Of a DNA stretch of 64,000 bases, positions 9,281 through 17,951 are shown in pieces. The stretch's first letter is position 1. The number at the start of each line of letters is the position of its first letter. The stretch is from Truepera sp. (lineage in GTDB: Bacteria > Deinococcota > Deinococci > Deinococcales > Trueperaceae): contig JAVSMU010000001.1 of NCBI GenBank assembly GCA_032027045.1, positions 1,387,756 to 1,451,755 of the forward strand, in the 5' to 3' direction. A model generated the notes under the pieces. That model made no database searches and was not told where the DNA came from. It was given only the letters and a program-made list of their open reading frames with translations. Made by a program: the position numbers and the translations under genes.

Positions 9281-10176
9281 GCGTTGCCACCGAGCAGCTC
9301 CACGTGAAAACGCCGCACGTCAGCGTCATGGCCGCTCAGACCTGGGAGGGTCTCGCGCTGCGCCAGGGGGCCTGGTGCGTGGACGGCACCTTCGGGGCCG
9401 GCGGCCACGCGCGGCTCCTCCTTGGCCGCGGCGTGAACGTCGCCGCCATAGACCAAGACCCCGCGGCCCTCGATTACGCCACTGCCATCGGTGCAGAAGC
9501 GTTGCCCGGCGAACTGCGCTTCGCGGCGGGCAACTTCCGCGACATGGAGGGCCTGGTCGCCGCCCTTGGGGTCGACGAGGTCCATGGCGTGCTCCTCGAC
9601 CTGGGCGTTTCGTCCATGCAGCTCGACGAGGGCGACCGCGGCTTCGCCTTCCGCAAGGACGGACCCCTCGACATGCGCATGGGGACCGAGGGCCCGAGCG
9701 CCGCGGACGTGGTGAACGACTACTCCTTCGAGGACCTGGCGGCCATCATCTTCCGCTTCGGCGAGGAACGCCACAGCCGCCGGGTGGCCAGGCGCATAGT
9801 CGAGGGCCGCGAGGCGTCCAAGATCACCACGACCAGCCGGCTGGCCGAGCTCGTGAGTTCGGCCTACCCCCCCGGCCCCCGGCGCGAGCACCCGGCAAGG
9901 CGCACCTTCCAGGCGTTACGGATCTACGTCAACGACGAGCTCGGGGCCCTACAGGAGGGCCTCGAGGCGGCGGCCCGGCTGCTGGAGCCGGCGGGCCGCC
10001 TCGTCGTTCTCTCGTACCACTCCCTCGAGGACCGCATCGTCAAGCAGTTCCTCAAGGACTCGCCTCGCATGGCGCCGGTTCACAAGCGGCCACTGGAGCC
10101 CACCCCCGAAGAGATCGAGGCCAACCCCCGCGCGCGCAGCGCGAAGCTCCGCGTTGGCGAGAAGGTCGCGCCATGA
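9277..10176 (+). CDS. rsmH: 16S rRNA (cytosine-N4) methyltransferase RsmH
   Basis: RsmH methylates N4 of C1402 in the 16S rRNA P site using SAM. The 299-residue product shows the SAM-binding VDGTFGAGGHARLLL, the GVLLDLGVSSMQLDE active-site region, DGPLDMRM, RRTFQALRIYVNDEL and LSYHSLEDRIVKQFL. The start ATG 9277 overlaps the mraZ stop by 4 nt, although the frame is open upstream. It is the second gene of the cluster. Confidence 0.96.
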   Translation: MSVATEQLHVKTPHVSVMAAQTWEGLALRQGAWCVDGTFGAGGHARLLLGRGVNVAAIDQDPAALDYATAIGAEALPGELRFAAGNFRDMEGLVAALGVDEVHGVLLDLGVSSMQLDEGDRGFAFRKDGPLDMRMGTEGPSAADVVNDYSFEDLAAIIFRFGEERHSRRVARRIVEGREASKITTTSRLAELVSSAYPPGPRREHPARRTFQALRIYVNDELGALQEGLEAAARLLEPAGRLVVLSYHSLEDRIVKQFLKDSPRMAPVHKRPLEPTPEEIEANPRARSAKLRVGEKVAP

Positions 10177-10505
10177 ACCGGCAACTGCCCGCCGCCTTCC
10201 GCCTCGCGCTGCCCGCCTACCTGGTGCTCCTCCTCGTGTTGGCGGTCATGGGCAGCATCAACCAGGGCCTCCTTCATAGGCAGCTCGACCTGATGGCGCA
10301 GAAGACCGACCTCACCACCTCAGTGGCGCGGGCGCGTCTCGGCGCCAACGCGGTCACAGGCCCGCCGGCCGTTGCCGAGTGGGCGCGCACCGCCGGGATG
10401 GTGCCCGTTCCCGAGGGCGGCCCGACGATCATGGTCGCGCGCGACACCGTAGAACTCCCGCCCCTGCCCGCCCCCTCGCTGGAGGTCAGAACCGTATGGC
10501 GCTGA
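10173..10505 (+). CDS. ftsL: FtsL-like division protein
   Basis: This small bitopic protein of 110 residues sits exactly where FtsL is encoded in dcw clusters. A short basic cytoplasmic N-terminus leads to one membrane helix (about residues 12-30, LPAYLVLLLVLAVMG), then a short outer segment with a weak heptad pattern (LLHRQLDLMAQKTDL) and a proline-rich end. FtsL is poorly conserved, so the call rests on topology, length and position. The start overlaps the rsmH stop (ATGA); the end overlaps the next gene by 10 nt. Confidence 0.75.
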   Translation: MNRQLPAAFRLALPAYLVLLLVLAVMGSINQGLLHRQLDLMAQKTDLTTSVARARLGANAVTGPPAVAEWARTAGMVPVPEGGPTIMVARDTVELPPLPAPSLEVRTVWR

Positions 10506-11986
10506 CGACCCCCACCGGAGCGACTCCCGCCACCTTTCCCCGGTCCGGCGGCTCCCACGCCTGGAACGACCACGCCGACCCGGCGAAGCTCCGCACCGGC
10601 GCCTCGCGCAAGGCCGCCGCTGCCCCGGCACCGCTCAGGTTCAAGCGCGTCTGGTTCCTCTTGCCCGGCACGCTGCTCCCCCTGCTGGCGGCCTTCGTGG
10701 GCTTCCTGTTACAGCAACGCGGCTTCACGGACCTGCCGCCCATGCCCACGGAGCCGATCGTGCGCGGCAGGCTACTGGCGGGCGACGGCAGCGTGCTGGC
10801 CGAAGGCAGCGCGCTGGAACGCACTTACCCACAGGGCGGCCTGGCGGCGCCGATCCTCGGCTTCACGGGCGCCCTGCAGCCCGACGGCCGCTACGGCCTC
10901 GAAGGCGTGGAGTACACCCTCGACAGCGTCTTGGCCACGGGCCAGGACGTTAGGCTCACCATCGACCCAGTCCTGCAAGCCACGACCGAGGCCCACCTGG
11001 CGGCCGCGGCCGCCCAGCACTCCGCCGAGAGCGGCGCCGCCGTGGTGCTCGAGGTCGGTACGGGGCGCGTGCTCGCCGCCGCCAGCTACCCGAGCTACGA
11101 CCCCAACGACTGGCAGTCGGCGAGCCGCACACAGATGCTCAACCGCCCATTCCAGCAGGTGTACGAACCCGGTTCCGTCATCAAGCCCCTGGTGGTGGCG
11201 GGCCTGCTCCAATCGGGGCTGCTGTCACCGGACGAACTAATCGAGGCGCCCATGACCCTGCGCGTGGGCACCAAGACGTTCCGCGACGTTGCCCGCCACG
11301 ACGCGCTCCTGGGCGTGCCCGACGTGCTCGCGTACTCCAGCAACTCGGCGATGATCCACCTGGGGTCGCGCTTCCAGCCCGCCCAGCTTCACGACTGGTT
11401 CTGGCGCTTCGGCCTGGGCCACGATCTGGACCAGCAGAGCATCCCGAGCCGCACGGGCATCGTCAACGACTGGACTCGCTGGGTGCCCCAGGACCAGGCG
11501 TCGAACAGCATCGGCCAGAACGTCTCCCTCACGCCGCTGCAGCTCGCGGCCGCGTACAGCGTCTTCGCCAACGACGGCATCTACGTGCCGCCGAGCATGG
11601 TCGAAGGGGAGCAGTTGCCTGCCCCGCACCGCGTTCTGGCGCCCGAGGTGGCACAGGGCGTCCGCAGCATGCTTGCTCACGTGATGGACACGGGGGGCCT
11701 GCGTCAGGCGCGGATCCCCGGCGTCAACTCCGGTGGGAAGACCGGCACCGCCGACGTCTACGACGCCGCCGCCGGCACCTACCTGCCGGACGACTACGCG
11801 CTGACGTTCGCCGGGATGTTCCCGATCGAGAAGCCCGAGGTCGTCATGGTCGTCATGCTCATGAAGCCCGAGGCGAAGAGCACCAGCACCTACGTCGCGG
11901 CACCGATCTTCCGCGCTGTCGGCAGTGAGGTGGTGGCGCACTGGGGCGTTGCGCCGAAGGTCGAGGCCGTGGCGAGCGCCCCCTGA
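10496..11986 (+). CDS. ftsI: Penicillin-binding protein 2/3-like transpeptidase (FtsI-type)
   Basis: This septal peptidoglycan transpeptidase has 496 residues, short for FtsI. An unusual proline/alanine/serine-rich cytoplasmic tail of about 55 residues precedes the single membrane helix (VWFLLPGTLLPLLAAFVGFLL). A reduced N-terminal module follows, then the transpeptidase domain with SxxK in EPGSVIKPLVV, SxN in YSSNSAMIHLG and KTG in GGKTGTADVY. The short linker between membrane and catalytic domain means the usual dimerisation region is much reduced. The start ATG 10496 lies inside the end of ftsL. The gene name is given from position and motifs. Confidence 0.88.
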   Translation: MALTTPTGATPATFPRSGGSHAWNDHADPAKLRTGASRKAAAAPAPLRFKRVWFLLPGTLLPLLAAFVGFLLQQRGFTDLPPMPTEPIVRGRLLAGDGSVLAEGSALERTYPQGGLAAPILGFTGALQPDGRYGLEGVEYTLDSVLATGQDVRLTIDPVLQATTEAHLAAAAAQHSAESGAAVVLEVGTGRVLAAASYPSYDPNDWQSASRTQMLNRPFQQVYEPGSVIKPLVVAGLLQSGLLSPDELIEAPMTLRVGTKTFRDVARHDALLGVPDVLAYSSNSAMIHLGSRFQPAQLHDWFWRFGLGHDLDQQSIPSRTGIVNDWTRWVPQDQASNSIGQNVSLTPLQLAAAYSVFANDGIYVPPSMVEGEQLPAPHRVLAPEVAQGVRSMLAHVMDTGGLRQARIPGVNSGGKTGTADVYDAAAGTYLPDDYALTFAGMFPIEKPEVVMVVMLMKPEAKSTSTYVAAPIFRAVGSEVVAHWGVAPKVEAVASAP

Positions 11987-12036
11987 GCGGTTCGGCCAGC
12001 GACCCATGAGCCATGACCTATAAGCAGTATGTTGTG

Positions 12037-12045
12037 TAAGATAAT
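12037..12045 (+). promoter_or_regulatory. Possible internal promoter before murF
   Basis: The 66-80 nt gap between the transpeptidase gene and murF is the longest gap inside the cluster before ftsA and is clearly A/T-rich. It contains overlapping TAAGAT and GATAAT -10 candidates. GGAGG at 12055-12059 serves the ATG at 12067. A clear -35 is not seen. Confidence 0.4.
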
Positions 12046-12066
12046 CAACGTGTGGAGGATGTTGTC

Positions 12067-13470
12067 ATGCCGCTCCTGAGTGTTCGCGCGCTTGTGAGGC
12101 TCCTGAACACGGTCGAGCCCGTCGAGGAGCTGCCCGACGCCACCGGCATCGCCTTCGACAGCCGCTCGGTCCGACCCGGCGACGCCTTCTTCGCGCTCCC
12201 AGGCGCCAGCGGTCATGGCATCGACTTCGCCGGCTCGGCCCTCGAACGGGGCGCAGCCTTCGTCGTGTCGGACCGCCCCCACCGGCGCGGGTTGCTCGTC
12301 GACGATGCCCGCGGGGCCCTCCTCGCCCTCGGGCGCGCCGCCCGCGAACGCCTGAGCGCGCCCGTCATCGCGGTCAGCGGCTCCGCCGGCAAGACCAGCA
12401 CCAAGGCGATGCTTGCCGCCGCGCTCCAGGCCAGGACCACGCCCGGCAACCTCAACACCCACTTCGCCCTCGCACGCCTGCTGGTGGACGCGGCGCTCGA
12501 GGACGAGGAGACGCCGAGCGGCGGCGCGCCCCTCGTCCTCGAACTCGGCATCGACCACCCCGGCGAGATGGCTGAGCTGGTCGACCTCACGCGGCCCGAC
12601 CACGCGGCGCTCACCGCCATCGCCGCCAGCCACCTGAGCGCCCTCGGCGACGTGGCGGGCGTCGCGCGCGAGAAGACCCTGCTCCTCGACCGCACCCCCG
12701 GCGTGACGGTAGCCGCGGCCGACGCCGCCGCCTACCTCGGCAAGGAGACGCTGGAGCGAACCGTGGTCGTCAGCGTGGGGCGCGGCGACAAGGCGCTGCC
12801 CGCCGGCGCGAGGGCGAGCGTCGTGGGCGTCAGCGCACCGCTAGCCGACGGCGCCCTGCTCACCTGGGAGGCCGGCGGCGAGCGCGCGTCCGCCACCCTC
12901 CCCTGGCCCGGGCGCGCCATGGCGCAGAACGCCCTGATCGCCCTCACCATGGCCCGCGAGCTGGGCGTCACCACGGCAGCGGCCGTGGAGCGCGTGCGCC
13001 AGGCGCGCCTCGAGCCCGGCAGGCTGGAACGCCTGCGCCTGCAGGGCGTCACGCTGCTGGACGACTCCTACAACTCCAACCCCGCGTCCCTCGAGGAGGC
13101 GCTGGCAGTGCTGCGGGAAGCGCCCGCCCCCCGCGCCGCGTTCCTGGCCGACATGCTCGAACTGGGCACCCAGGAGCGAGGCGCCCACCTGCGCGCCGGT
13201 GAGCTCAGCCGCGGCATCGACCTCGTGGTCGCCGTGGGGCGGGCCAGCGCCGCCCTGCTTGAAACGAACCCCGAGGCCGTCCGCGCCGTCGACGCCCTCG
13301 CGGCTTCGGACCTGCTGGGCCGGGTTCCCAAAGGCGCCACGGTGCTGGTGAAGGGTTCCAGGTCGATGGGCATGGAGCGCCTCGCTGCCGCGATAAAGGA
13401 ACGCGCGGCGCGTGGGACCTGGGCCACTACCGAGGCCACGGCCGAGGCCGCGGCGGTGGAACCGTGCTGA
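12067..13470 (+). CDS. murF: UDP-MurNAc-tripeptide--D-Ala-D-Ala ligase (MurF)
   Basis: MurF adds D-Ala-D-Ala to the UDP-MurNAc tripeptide in the cytosol, using ATP. The 467-residue product begins with the substrate-binding domain (GIAFDSRSVRPGDAFFALPG). The P-loop is VSGSAGKTSTK, followed by TPGNLNTHFALA and the ligase-family DDSYNSNPASLEEAL, then a C-terminal domain. The frame also has a GTG at 12052, but ATG 12067 is 8 nt from GGAGG and is preferred. Its end overlaps mraY. No murE precedes it, which is unusual because murE and murF are commonly neighbours. Confidence 0.92.
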   Translation: MPLLSVRALVRLLNTVEPVEELPDATGIAFDSRSVRPGDAFFALPGASGHGIDFAGSALERGAAFVVSDRPHRRGLLVDDARGALLALGRAARERLSAPVIAVSGSAGKTSTKAMLAAALQARTTPGNLNTHFALARLLVDAALEDEETPSGGAPLVLELGIDHPGEMAELVDLTRPDHAALTAIAASHLSALGDVAGVAREKTLLLDRTPGVTVAAADAAAYLGKETLERTVVVSVGRGDKALPAGARASVVGVSAPLADGALLTWEAGGERASATLPWPGRAMAQNALIALTMARELGVTTAAAVERVRQARLEPGRLERLRLQGVTLLDDSYNSNPASLEEALAVLREAPAPRAAFLADMLELGTQERGAHLRAGELSRGIDLVVAVGRASAALLETNPEAVRAVDALAASDLLGRVPKGATVLVKGSRSMGMERLAAAIKERAARGTWATTEATAEAAAVEPC

Positions 13471-14387
13471 GCCTCCTGGTGGCGGGCGCCGCCAGCCTAG
13501 TGTTCACGGGCGTCTTCGTGCAGCTTGCGAAGCACGCGGGCTGGGGCAAGGCCATAAGGCCCCAGGGGCCCCAGAGCCACCTCGGGAAGTCCGGCACCCC
13601 GACCATGGCCGGGGTGGCGTTCCTCGCCGCCACCGTACTCGTGTGGGCGGCGTTCGGCGGCCTCGCATCGGGCAGTGAGACCGCGCTCGTGCTGCTCGTG
13701 ATCGGGTCGGGCCTCTTGGGGCTCTTCGACGACTGGCTGGGCCTCGCGCGCAAGCGCCGCGCGGCGCTGGGACAATCGACCGAAGACGGTGGGGGCCTTG
13801 GCGCGCGCTACCGGCTGATCGTCCAGGGACTGCTGGCCGTTGCGTTCTCGTGGTGGGCCGTAAGCACGGGAGCCGCGCTCCTGGGCGTGGGCTGGCTCGA
13901 CGTCATAGCGTTCGCCCTGGTAATCGTCGGCGCCATCAACGCCTTCAACTTCACCGACGGGCTCGACGGGTTGGCTGCCGGCGTCACCGCCATCGTGCTC
14001 CTCTTCTTCATCGGGTCGCCGCTCGCCGCCGCCCTGCTGGGGGCGCTGCTCGGGTTCCTCTGGTACAACGGCCACCCGGCGCGCACCATCATGGGCGGGG
14101 TGGGCGCCGAGGCGCTGGGTGCCGCCGTGGCGGGCCTGGCCATCTTGCAGGGCACCGTCTGGTACCTGCCCCTCGTGGCGGCCATCCCCGTGCTCGAAGT
14201 CCTCTCCGTGATCGTCCAGGTCAGCTACTTCCGCCGCACCGGCGGCAAGCGCCTCCTGCGCATGAGCCCCCTGCATCACCACTTCGAGCTGAGCGGCTGG
14301 AGCGAGACGCGCGTGGTCACGCGCTTCTACCTCGTCACGGCGTTCTGCGTCGCCCTCGCCCTCGCCATCCGCCAGGTGCCCGCGTGA
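13464..14387 (+). CDS. mraY: Phospho-MurNAc-pentapeptide transferase (MraY)
   Basis: MraY transfers phospho-MurNAc-pentapeptide to undecaprenyl phosphate, making lipid I at the membrane. The 307-residue protein is almost entirely hydrophobic helices (about ten). Conserved loops are seen: GKSGTPTMAGVAF, LFDDWLG, NFTDGLDGLAAG and the cytoplasmic PLHHHFELSGW with three histidines. The GTG start at 13464 overlaps the end of murF by 7 nt. It is slightly shorter than the E. coli enzyme (360 aa), like many Gram-positive-type MraY proteins. Confidence 0.96.
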   Translation: MLSLLVAGAASLVFTGVFVQLAKHAGWGKAIRPQGPQSHLGKSGTPTMAGVAFLAATVLVWAAFGGLASGSETALVLLVIGSGLLGLFDDWLGLARKRRAALGQSTEDGGGLGARYRLIVQGLLAVAFSWWAVSTGAALLGVGWLDVIAFALVIVGAINAFNFTDGLDGLAAGVTAIVLLFFIGSPLAAALLGALLGFLWYNGHPARTIMGGVGAEALGAAVAGLAILQGTVWYLPLVAAIPVLEVLSVIVQVSYFRRTGGKRLLRMSPLHHHFELSGWSETRVVTRFYLVTAFCVALALAIRQVPA

Positions 14388-15769
14388 GGGGCGAGGTGCT
14401 CGTCTACGGCCTCGGCCGTTCGGGCCTGGCCGTGCTCAGGCGCTTGGGCAAGGAGAGTAGGACCGCCTTCTTCGAGCTGCGCGAGGGCGGTGCCGACGTC
14501 GCGGAGGCCCTCGACCTCGGTTCCCGCCGCGCCGCCGCACCCTCGGCCTCGGAATCGGGCCAAGACTACGACTACGACCTGGTCATAGCCGCCCCGGGCG
14601 TACCCATCGACCACCCCGACCTGAACGCGCTGCGCTCGCGGGGTGCCCTGGTCATCGGCGAGGTCGAGTGGGTCTGGCGCACCACGCCCGGCGTCTACAT
14701 CGGCATCAGCGGGACGGCCGGGAAGGGCAGCGTCACGCGCTGGACGGCGGATACCCTGGCGGCGGCCGGCATGGACGCCGTGGCGGGCGGCAACATCGAG
14801 CCGGCGTTGGCGGCGGTCGCCAGGCCGGGCGCCGTTCACGTAGTCGAGATGTCCTCGTTCCAACTGGAGCGCTGCCCCACCTTCAAACCCGACGTGGCCG
14901 TGCTCCTGAACCTGGGCGAGGACCACATCGACCGCCACGGTTCGGTGAGCGCCTACCACGCCGCCAAGCGCAACCTGCTGGCCAACCTAGGCGCCGGCAC
15001 CACTTTCGTCGCCAACGACGACGATGAGATCTTGAGGCTCTGGGCCGCCGAGGCGGAGGCCGCCGGCGTCAACGTCCGCCGCTTCTCCCTTACCCACGAG
15101 GCCGACGCCTACCGCAACCTGGGAGGGCGCCTGGTGATGGACGGCGCGCCCCTGGTGCACTCGGACGAACTTCACGTCCTGGGCGAGCATCAGGTCGCCA
15201 ACGCGCTCGCCGTGGCCTTGACTTGCGCGGCCGTGGGCGCCGACCCCAGCGCCATCACGGCGGGCCTCCGCGCCTTCACCGGGCTGCCGGGGCGCTACTC
15301 GGCAGCGGGGCAGGTGGGCGGCGTGCGCTTCCTCGAAGACTCCATCGCCACCCGGCCCCTGGCGGTGGCCGCGGCGCTCAGGTCCACGCCCAAACCACTC
15401 GTGTGGCTCGCCGGGGGCCAGGCGAAGGGAGCCGACGTCAGCGGCCTGGCTGGCCTGGTGGCCGAGAAGGTCGACCTCCTCGTTGCCCTGGGAGCGAGCG
15501 GGCCCGCCCTGCAGGCAGCCTTCGGCGACCTCGTGCCCACCGTCTTGGTAAGCGAGCCGCGCGGCCGCCCCGCCATGCGCGCCGCCGTCGCGGCCGCGCT
15601 CGAGCACCTGAACGCCCACCACGGGGGCGCCGGAAACGTCCTCCTCGCGCCGCTCGCGGCCTCGTTCGACCAGTTCGAGGACTACGCCGATCGCGCGGCG
15701 GCTTTCCGGGAGGCCGTCGCCGCCAACGCCGCCAACGCCAGGCGCCCACCACTCGAGGCCGACGCATGA
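14384..15769 (+). CDS. murD: UDP-MurNAc-L-alanine--D-glutamate ligase (MurD)
   Basis: MurD adds D-glutamate to UDP-MurNAc-L-Ala with ATP. The 461-residue product has an N-terminal Rossmann-like domain (VLVYGLGRSGLAVLRRL), the P-loop GISGTAGKGSVTRW, GGNIEPALA, VVEMSSFQLE and the LNLGEDHIDRHGS segment. The P-loop carries Gly-Ser after the Lys where most MurD have Thr/Ser-Thr. The GTG start (14384) overlaps the mraY stop as GTGA. The frame is open far upstream but those residues are the antisense-like shadow of mraY. Confidence 0.94.
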   Translation: MRGEVLVYGLGRSGLAVLRRLGKESRTAFFELREGGADVAEALDLGSRRAAAPSASESGQDYDYDLVIAAPGVPIDHPDLNALRSRGALVIGEVEWVWRTTPGVYIGISGTAGKGSVTRWTADTLAAAGMDAVAGGNIEPALAAVARPGAVHVVEMSSFQLERCPTFKPDVAVLLNLGEDHIDRHGSVSAYHAAKRNLLANLGAGTTFVANDDDEILRLWAAEAEAAGVNVRRFSLTHEADAYRNLGGRLVMDGAPLVHSDELHVLGEHQVANALAVALTCAAVGADPSAITAGLRAFTGLPGRYSAAGQVGGVRFLEDSIATRPLAVAAALRSTPKPLVWLAGGQAKGADVSGLAGLVAEKVDLLVALGASGPALQAAFGDLVPTVLVSEPRGRPAMRAAVAAALEHLNAHHGGAGNVLLAPLAASFDQFEDYADRAAAFREAVAANAANARRPPLEADA

Positions 15770-16875
15770 ACGACCGACTCCTACTGTCGATCCAGGTGAC
15801 GCTCGGCGTGCTGGGCATCGTGGGCGTGACCGCGGCGAAACCCGAAGAGGCGCTCCCCCAGGCGCTGAGGGTCGTGGCGGCCCTCGCCATCACCCTGATA
15901 GTTGGTCGGCTAAGGGCGAAGCAAGTCGTGAAGCTCTCACCGTACGCCTTCGTAGCGCTACTGGTCGCCCTGGTGCTCGTGCTCGTCGTCGGCGTCTCGC
16001 CGGCCGGCAGCGACAGCAAGCGCTGGCTGCTGATCGGCGGTTTCAGCGTGCAGCCGTCGGAGCTCATGAAGGTCGCGGTGATCGCGTACCTGGCGGCCTT
16101 CTTCCACAACCACCTGGGCAACTGGGAGATCTGGCGGCCCATGCTGGTGATCGGCGTTACCGCGGGCCTGATCGTCATCGAACCCGACCTCAGCACGGCC
16201 GCGTTCGTCTTCGTCCTCGCGGTCGCGATCATGATCGCCGCAGGCGCCACGCTCGGCCGCGTCATCGCCATCATGTTCACGGCGGCCGTCACGGCGTCGC
16301 TCCTGGCGGGCACGGTGCTCAGCCAGTTCACCTACATCGGCGAGCGGATGGTGGGCTACTTCGACCGCTGGGGCACGCAGTCGCAGGCTGCGGACCTCTC
16401 GTACCAGGCACTTCGCGCGCTCGCCGCCATCGGTCGCGGCGGCCTGCTGGGGGTCGGCGCAGGCCGGGGCGTCCCCGTGCCGGAGGCCGAAACGGACTTC
16501 GTGGCGGTCTCCATCGCCCACTCTCTCGGCTTCCTTGGGGTGATCACGCTCATCGCGCTGTACGCGCTACTCGCCTGGTACGGGTTCTCCATCGCCCGCA
16601 GCGTCACGGGCCCCGCCGCCCTGCTGGCCGCCGGCGCCACCGCGTACGTCTGCGGCCAGGCGGGCATCAACCTGCTCGTGGCGTCCGGCATGTTCCCCGT
16701 GACCGGCATGCCGCTCCCCGGAGTGAGTTACGGGGTGAACTCGCAGATCTCGGTGGCGATCGCCTTCGGGTTCTTGCACCTCGCAAGCCGCCAAGCGCGC
16801 GAGGCGGGGGCAGCGGCGGAGCAAGGCTCGCACCCCGGGGCGCGGGCCACTCGCGGCGCCGCGCAACGCGCGTGA
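15766..16875 (+). CDS. ftsW: Lipid II glycosyltransferase / division protein FtsW
   Basis: This SEDS-family protein polymerises septal glycan with its cognate transpeptidase, presumably the FtsI-type protein in this cluster. It has 369 residues and about ten membrane helices. Conserved SEDS segments are present: GSDSKRWLLIGGFSVQPSEL, the EPDLSTAA region with the key Asp, ETDFVAVSIAHSLGFLG and PLPGVSYGVNSQ. The ATG start overlaps the murD stop (ATGA). The C-terminus is a short basic tail. Confidence 0.95.
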   Translation: MNDRLLLSIQVTLGVLGIVGVTAAKPEEALPQALRVVAALAITLIVGRLRAKQVVKLSPYAFVALLVALVLVLVVGVSPAGSDSKRWLLIGGFSVQPSELMKVAVIAYLAAFFHNHLGNWEIWRPMLVIGVTAGLIVIEPDLSTAAFVFVLAVAIMIAAGATLGRVIAIMFTAAVTASLLAGTVLSQFTYIGERMVGYFDRWGTQSQAADLSYQALRALAAIGRGGLLGVGAGRGVPVPEAETDFVAVSIAHSLGFLGVITLIALYALLAWYGFSIARSVTGPAALLAAGATAYVCGQAGINLLVASGMFPVTGMPLPGVSYGVNSQISVAIAFGFLHLASRQAREAGAAAEQGSHPGARATRGAAQRA

Positions 16876-17948
16876 GCGGGCCTCTCAAGCTGCTGCTCGC
16901 CACGGGAGGCAGCGGTGGGCACATCTACCCCGCCCTGGCGGTGGGACGAGAGGCGCTCTCGCGCGGCGTTCGGGTGGCCGTCATGGGGGGTGTGGGTGGC
17001 ATGGAGGAGCGTCTGACGGCAGAGGCGGGCTTCGAGTTCATGGGGGTGAGCACGGGCAAGTGGGACCGGCAGCGTCCGGACCCGAGGCAGGCCTACCGGG
17101 CCGCCGCCGGACTGTGGACCGCCAGGCGCCTCGCCCGGTCCTTCGCACCCGACCTCGTGATGGGCTTCGGCGGTTTCGCGTCCCTGCCCGGTTGCGTCGC
17201 CGCACGCACGCTGGGCGTGCCGCTCGTGCTGCACGAAGGTAACGCCTACCCGAGCCGCGTGAACCGCTGGTTCGCCTCCTCGTCCAGGCTATTCGTGGCC
17301 GCCCAGGAAGAGGCGCTGGCGCACGTGCGGCCGCGGCGCTCCCTGGTGGTGCCTTACCCGGTGCGCGAGGACAGCGTCGAGAAGAACGAGGCGCTCGAGC
17401 GCCTCGGCCTGCCGCGCGGCGCCGTCGTCACGCTCGTGATGGGCGGGTCTCAAGGCTCCCTGGCCCTTAACCGAGCCGTCCCGGCGGCGTTCGACGAGTT
17501 GGAGGCCCCGGCAACCCTCGAGGGCCCGCACGTCGTGCTGCACTCGACGGGCCCACGCTGGATCCAGGACGTGCGCCACACCGTCACCAGCCCCGCCTAT
17601 CACGCAGAACCCTACTTGGACGCCACCCTGGCGTGGTCCGCGGCCGCGTTGGCCATCACCCGGGCGGGGGTGGGCACGCTCTCGGAGGCCGCCTACCACG
17701 GCGTGCCGACCGTCATGGTGCCGCTGCCCACCGCGGCCGAGAACCACCAGCTGCATAACGCCCGCGCTGTGGAGGGCGCTGGGGCCGGGCTGGTGGTCGA
17801 GGAGCGGGAACTCGCCCGCCTTCCCGAGGCCTGGGCAAGCGCACTGGAGCCCGGCTGGAGGCGCACGGCGGCGGCAGCCGCCAGAGCACGCACACCGGCC
17901 GGCGCCGCGCGTCGTATCGTTGACGCCGTCTTGGAGTTGGTGACCTAA
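16872..17948 (+). CDS. murG: UDP-GlcNAc:lipid I GlcNAc transferase (MurG)
   Basis: MurG converts lipid I to lipid II on the inner membrane face. The 358-residue GT-B enzyme has the glycine-rich TGGSGGHIYPALAV near the N-terminus, GFGGFASLPG, HEGNAYPSRVNR, the second glycine loop MGGSQGSLALNR and the nucleotide-binding RAGVGTLSEAAYHGVPTVMVP. The GTG start (16872) overlaps the ftsW stop. Confidence 0.95.
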   Translation: MSGPLKLLLATGGSGGHIYPALAVGREALSRGVRVAVMGGVGGMEERLTAEAGFEFMGVSTGKWDRQRPDPRQAYRAAAGLWTARRLARSFAPDLVMGFGGFASLPGCVAARTLGVPLVLHEGNAYPSRVNRWFASSSRLFVAAQEEALAHVRPRRSLVVPYPVREDSVEKNEALERLGLPRGAVVTLVMGGSQGSLALNRAVPAAFDELEAPATLEGPHVVLHSTGPRWIQDVRHTVTSPAYHAEPYLDATLAWSAAALAITRAGVGTLSEAAYHGVPTVMVPLPTAAENHQLHNARAVEGAGAGLVVEERELARLPEAWASALEPGWRRTAAAAARARTPAGAARRIVDAVLELVT

Positions 17949-17951
17949 CAG

